Shown: piece by piece, positions 60,796 through 64,000 of the stretch
Layout: the number at the start of each line of letters is the position of its first letter
How positions within the stretch are numbered: the first letter of the stretch is position 1
Source of the DNA: Channallabes apus
Taxonomy: Eukaryota > Chordata > Actinopteri > Siluriformes > Clariidae
Assembly: GCA_030522415.1 (NCBI GenBank)
Contig: JAMASW010000032.1
Location: 248,001 to 312,000 of the forward strand
Direction of reading: 5' to 3'
DNA length: 64,000 bases
Notes under the pieces: model-generated
Told to the model about the DNA's origin: nothing
The model's database searches: none
Seen by the model: only the letters and a program-made list of their open reading frames with translations
Made by a program: the position numbers and the translations under genes

Positions 60796-63700
60796 TATCT
60801 CACCGTCTTGTGCATGAAAGTGAATGAGATGATCATTTTCAATACATTAATGTATTCTTTGCATACATGTTGAAAAACAACTTTTTTGATCTTCTTTTTT
60901 TACTCATTTTGTTCCAGAAAAATGAATACAGACTCATTTTGTTTGTTTTACATACGTACACATTAGTTGTGTGAGAAAACCGCTTTCCCGAGCTCGTAGA
61001 GAGCTAAGAACGCAGCAAACGCTTTATCTCACCGTCTTGTGCATGAAAGTGAATGAGATGATCATTTTCAATACATTAATGTATTCTTTGCATACATGTT
61101 GAAAAACCGCTTTCCTGAGCTCGTAGAGAGCTAAGAACGCAGCAAACGCTTTATCTCACCGTCTTGTGCATGAAAGTGAAAGAGATTATCATTTTCAATA
61201 CAGTAATGCATTCTTTGCATACATGTTGAAAAACAACTTTTTTGTTCTTATTTTACTCATTTTGTTCCAGAAAAATGAATACAAATTCATTTTGTTTGTT
61301 TTACATACCTATACATTAGTTGTGTGAGAAAACCGCTTTCCTGAACTCGTAGAGAGCTAAGAACGCAGCAAACGCTTTATCTCACCGTCTTGTGCCTGAA
61401 AGTGAAAGAGATGATCATTTTCAATACAGTAATGCATTCTTTGCATACATGTTGAAAAACAACTTTTTTGTTCTTCTTATTTTACTCATTTTGTTCCAGA
61501 AAAATGAATACAAATTCATTTTGTTTGTTTTACATATCTATACATTAGTTGTGTGAGAAAACCGCTTTCCTGAGCTCGTAGAGAGCTAAGAACGCAGCAA
61601 ACGCTTTATCTCACCGTCTTGTGCATGAAAGTGAATGAGATGATCATTTTCAATACATTAATGTATTCTTTGCATACATGTTGAAAAACAACTTTTTTGA
61701 TCTTCTTTTTTTACTCATTTTGTTCCAGAAAAATGAATACAGACTCATTTTGTTTGTTTTACATACGTACACATTAGTTGTGTGAGAAAACCGCTTTCCC
61801 GAGCTCGTAGAGAGCTAAGAACGCAGCAAACGCTTTATCTCACCGTCTTGTGCATGAAAGTGAATGAGATGATCATTTTCAATACATTAATGTATTCTTT
61901 GCATACATGTTGAAAAACCGCTTTCCTGAGCTCGTAGAGAGCTAAGAACGCAGCAAACGCTTTATCTCACCGTCTTGTGCATGAAAGTGAAAGAGATTAT
62001 CATTTTCAATACAGTAATGCATTCTTTGCATACATGTTGAAAAATAACTTTTTTGTTCTTCTTTTTCTCATTTTATTCCAGAAAAATGAATACAGACTCA
62101 TTTTGTTTGTTTTACATACGTACACATTAGTTGTGTGAGAAAACCGCTTTCCCGAGCTCGTAGAGAGCTAAGAACGCAGCAAACGCTTTATCTCACCGTC
62201 TTGTGCCTGAAAGTGAAAGAGATGATCATTTTCAATACAGTAATGCATTCTTTGCATACATGTTGAAAAACAACTTTTTTGTTCTTCTTATTTTACTCAT
62301 TTTGTTCCAGAAAAATGAATACAAATTCATTTTGTTTGTTTTACATATCTATACATTAGTTGTGTGAGAAAACCGCTTTCCTGAGCTCGTAGAGAGCTAA
62401 GAACGCAGCAAACGCTTTATCTCACCGTCTTGTGCATGAAAGTGAATGAGATGATCATTTTCAATACATTAATGTATTCTTTGCATACATGTTGAAAAAC
62501 AACTTTTTTGATCTTCTTTTTTTACTCATTTTGTTCCAGAAAAATGAATACAGACTCATTTTGTTTGTTTTACATACGTACACATTAGTTGTGTGAGAAA
62601 ACCGCTTTCCCGAGCTCGTAGAGAGCTAAGAACGCAGCAAACGCTTTATCTCACCGTCTTGTGCATGAAAGTGAATGAGATGATCATTTTCAATACATTA
62701 ATGTATTCTTTGCATACATGTTGAAAAACCGCTTTCCTGAGCTCGTAGAGAGCTAAGAACGCAGCAAACGCTTTATCTCACCGTCTTGTGCATGAAAGTG
62801 AAAGAGATTATCATTTTCAATACAGTAATGCATTCTTTGCATACATGTTGAAAAACAACTTTTTTGTTCTTCTTATTTTACTCATTTTGTTCCAGAAAAA
62901 TGAATACAAATTCATTTTGTTTGTTTTACATACCTATACATTAGTTGTGTGAGAAAACCGCTTTCCTGAGCTCGTAGAGAGCTAAGAACGCAGCAAACGC
63001 TTTATCTCACCGTCTTGTGCATGAAAGTGAATGAGATGATCATTTTCAATACATTAATGTATTCTTTGCATACATGTTGAAAAACAACTTTTTTGATCTT
63101 CTTTTTTTACTCATTTTGTTCCAGAAAAATGAATACAGACTCATTTTGTTTGTTTTACATACCTACACATTAGTTGTGTGAGAAAACCGCTTTCCTGAGC
63201 TCGTAGAGAGCTTAGAACGCAGCAAACGCTTTATCTCACCGTCTTGTGCAAGAAAGTGAAAGAGATGATCATTTTCAATACAGTAATGCATTCATTGCAT
63301 ACATGTTGAAAAACAACTTTTTTGTTCTTCTTTTCCTCATTTTGTTCCAGAAAAATGAATACAAACTCATTTTGTTTGTTTTACATACCTATACATTAGT
63401 TGTGTGAGAAAACCGCTTTCCTGAGCTCGTAGAGAGCTAAGAACGCAGCAAATGCTTTATCTCACCGTCTTGTGCATGAAAGTGAATGAGATGATCATTT
63501 TCAATACAGTAATGCATTCCTTGCATACATGTTGAAAAACAACTTTTTTGTTCTTCTTTTTCTCATGTTGTTCCAGAAAAATGAATACAGACTCATTTTG
63601 TTTGTTTTACATACGTACACATTAGTTGTGTGAGAAAACCGCTTTCCCGAGCTCGTAGAGAGCTAAGAACGCAGCAAACGCTTTATCTCACCGTCTTGTG

Positions 63701-63810
63701 CATGAAAGTGAATGAGATGATCATTTTCAATACATTAATGTATTCTTTGCATACATGTTGAAAAACCGCTTTCCTGAGCTCGTAGAGAGCTAAGAACGCA
63801 GCAAACGCTT
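60796..63810. repeat. Array segment 60.8-63.8 kb with an 811-bp tetramer
   Basis: Order: D60796 S'61025 C'61152 C''61378 D61607 S'61836 F-like61963 C''62189 D62418 S'62647 C62774 D63003 B63232 E63458 S'63684. C''-D-S' is repeated at 61378 and 62189, 811 bp apart. The 61963 monomer is a mix: it has the C-like GAGATTATC start and the F-like AAATAAC and ATTTTATTCC end. The E at 63458 has CTCATGTTGTTCC in place of CTCATTTTGTTCC. Confidence 0.8.
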
Positions 63811-64000
63811 TATCTCACCGTCTTGTGCAGGAAAGTCAAAGAGATTATCATTTTCAATACAGTAATGCATTCTTTGCATACATGTTGAAAAACAACTTTT
63901 TTGTTCTTCTTATTTTACTCATTTTGTTCCAGAAAAATGAATACAAATTCATTTTGTTTGTTTTACATACCTATACATTAGTTGTGTGAGAAAACCGCTT
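63811..64000. repeat. Truncated type C monomer at window edge
   Basis: The last 190 bp are a type C monomer with GTCAAAGAG, cut at CCGCTT by the end of the window. It has GTGCAGG instead of the usual GTGCATG. The array evidently continues beyond the window. Confidence 0.9.

Larger units (their letters stand above)
41473..64000. repeat. Satellite DNA array, right part
   Basis: The same satellite resumes after the SINE in the same orientation and phase. The interrupted monomer starts at 40923 and the next boundary is at 41538, a gap of 615 bp, which is 226 plus the 389 bp added by the insertion and its duplicated target. The array continues without interruption to the last base. The final monomer starts at 63811 and is cut by the window edge. 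No gene is visible. This part contains the largest repeat unit of the window, 9160 bp, from 43380. Confidence 0.97.

Noticed and set aside
1..64000. A CENP-B box in the monomer (CCCGAGCTCGTAG segment)
   Set aside because: The conserved CG-containing pattern of the mammalian CENP-B box does not fit: the required spacing and the TTCG/CGGG halves are not both present on either strand.
1..64000. Telomeric repeats or rDNA within the array
   Set aside because: No TTAGGG runs and no ribosomal RNA motifs were seen.
1..64000. The 9160-bp and 5-kb repeats as assembly errors
   Set aside because: Not fully excluded, but copies carry their own private differences (47901, 48045, 50857; A+B and F+S' losses), which argues against simple duplication of the same reads. 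Long-read spanning evidence would settle it.

Overview
The window is essentially one long tandem satellite array from a vertebrate genome, with no protein-coding gene, no functional RNA gene and no prokaryotic feature. The basic monomer is 226 bp (229 bp in variants with a longer pyrimidine tract), about 34-35% G+C by hand count of one monomer. A 127-bp short form lacks exactly 99 bp. By eye there are roughly 320 monomers, all in the same orientation, from base 1 to base 64000. The only foreign sequence is a 377-bp tRNA-derived SINE at 41096-41472, flanked by a 12-bp target-site duplication. Its head, core and (AATG)n tail resemble the fish V-SINE group (DANA/Mermaid/HE1-like). That makes a bony fish the likely source; an otophysan such as a catfish is a weaker guess, from recall of similar repeats.

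I place monomer boundaries at TATCTCACC and use these labels. A: GTGCATG, GAATGAG, 16-bp palindrome, TTCCCC tract. B: GTGCAAG, ATTCATTG, TTCCTC tract. C: GAGATTATC, TTATTTTAC tract, AAATTC (229 bp); C' is the 226-bp form followed by TGAACTCG; C'' begins GTGCCTG. D: GATCTTC tract, CAGACTC (229 bp). E: GCATTCCTTG, TTTTTCTC tract, CAGACTC. F: GTGCCTG, AAATAAC, CAGACTC. G: GAAAGAG with TTTTTCTC tract. S: 127-bp short form with GAACAT; S' is the same with GATCAT. H, I and B* are chimeric forms.

Layout. 1-19631 is a mosaic built from S-G-F-A, A-B-S and I-C-S-G-F-A-S-C-D-S' blocks, with long repeats offset by 5660, 5208, 4855 and 2557 bp. 19632-22411 holds two perfectly phased 1390-bp heptamers (A S C D S' C' F). 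22412-25191 holds the octamer made by adding B*. 25192-43379 is a patchwork of these units with diagnostic GCAAACCC and TTTGCGTAC variants, and it contains the SINE. 43380-52539 is a 9160-bp unit made of five sub-units that each start D-B-E. It is repeated, almost unchanged, from 52540 to about 60720. 60796-64000 returns to the C/D/S' style.

There is no gene network here. The biology is array evolution: unequal exchange in whole-monomer steps, chimeric monomers at exchange points, nested higher-order repeats, CpG decay confined to one part of the monomer, and one later retroposon insertion. Whether the array is centromeric, pericentromeric, subtelomeric or sex-chromosomal cannot be told from the sequence. 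All positions and type calls were made by eye; no alignment was run.
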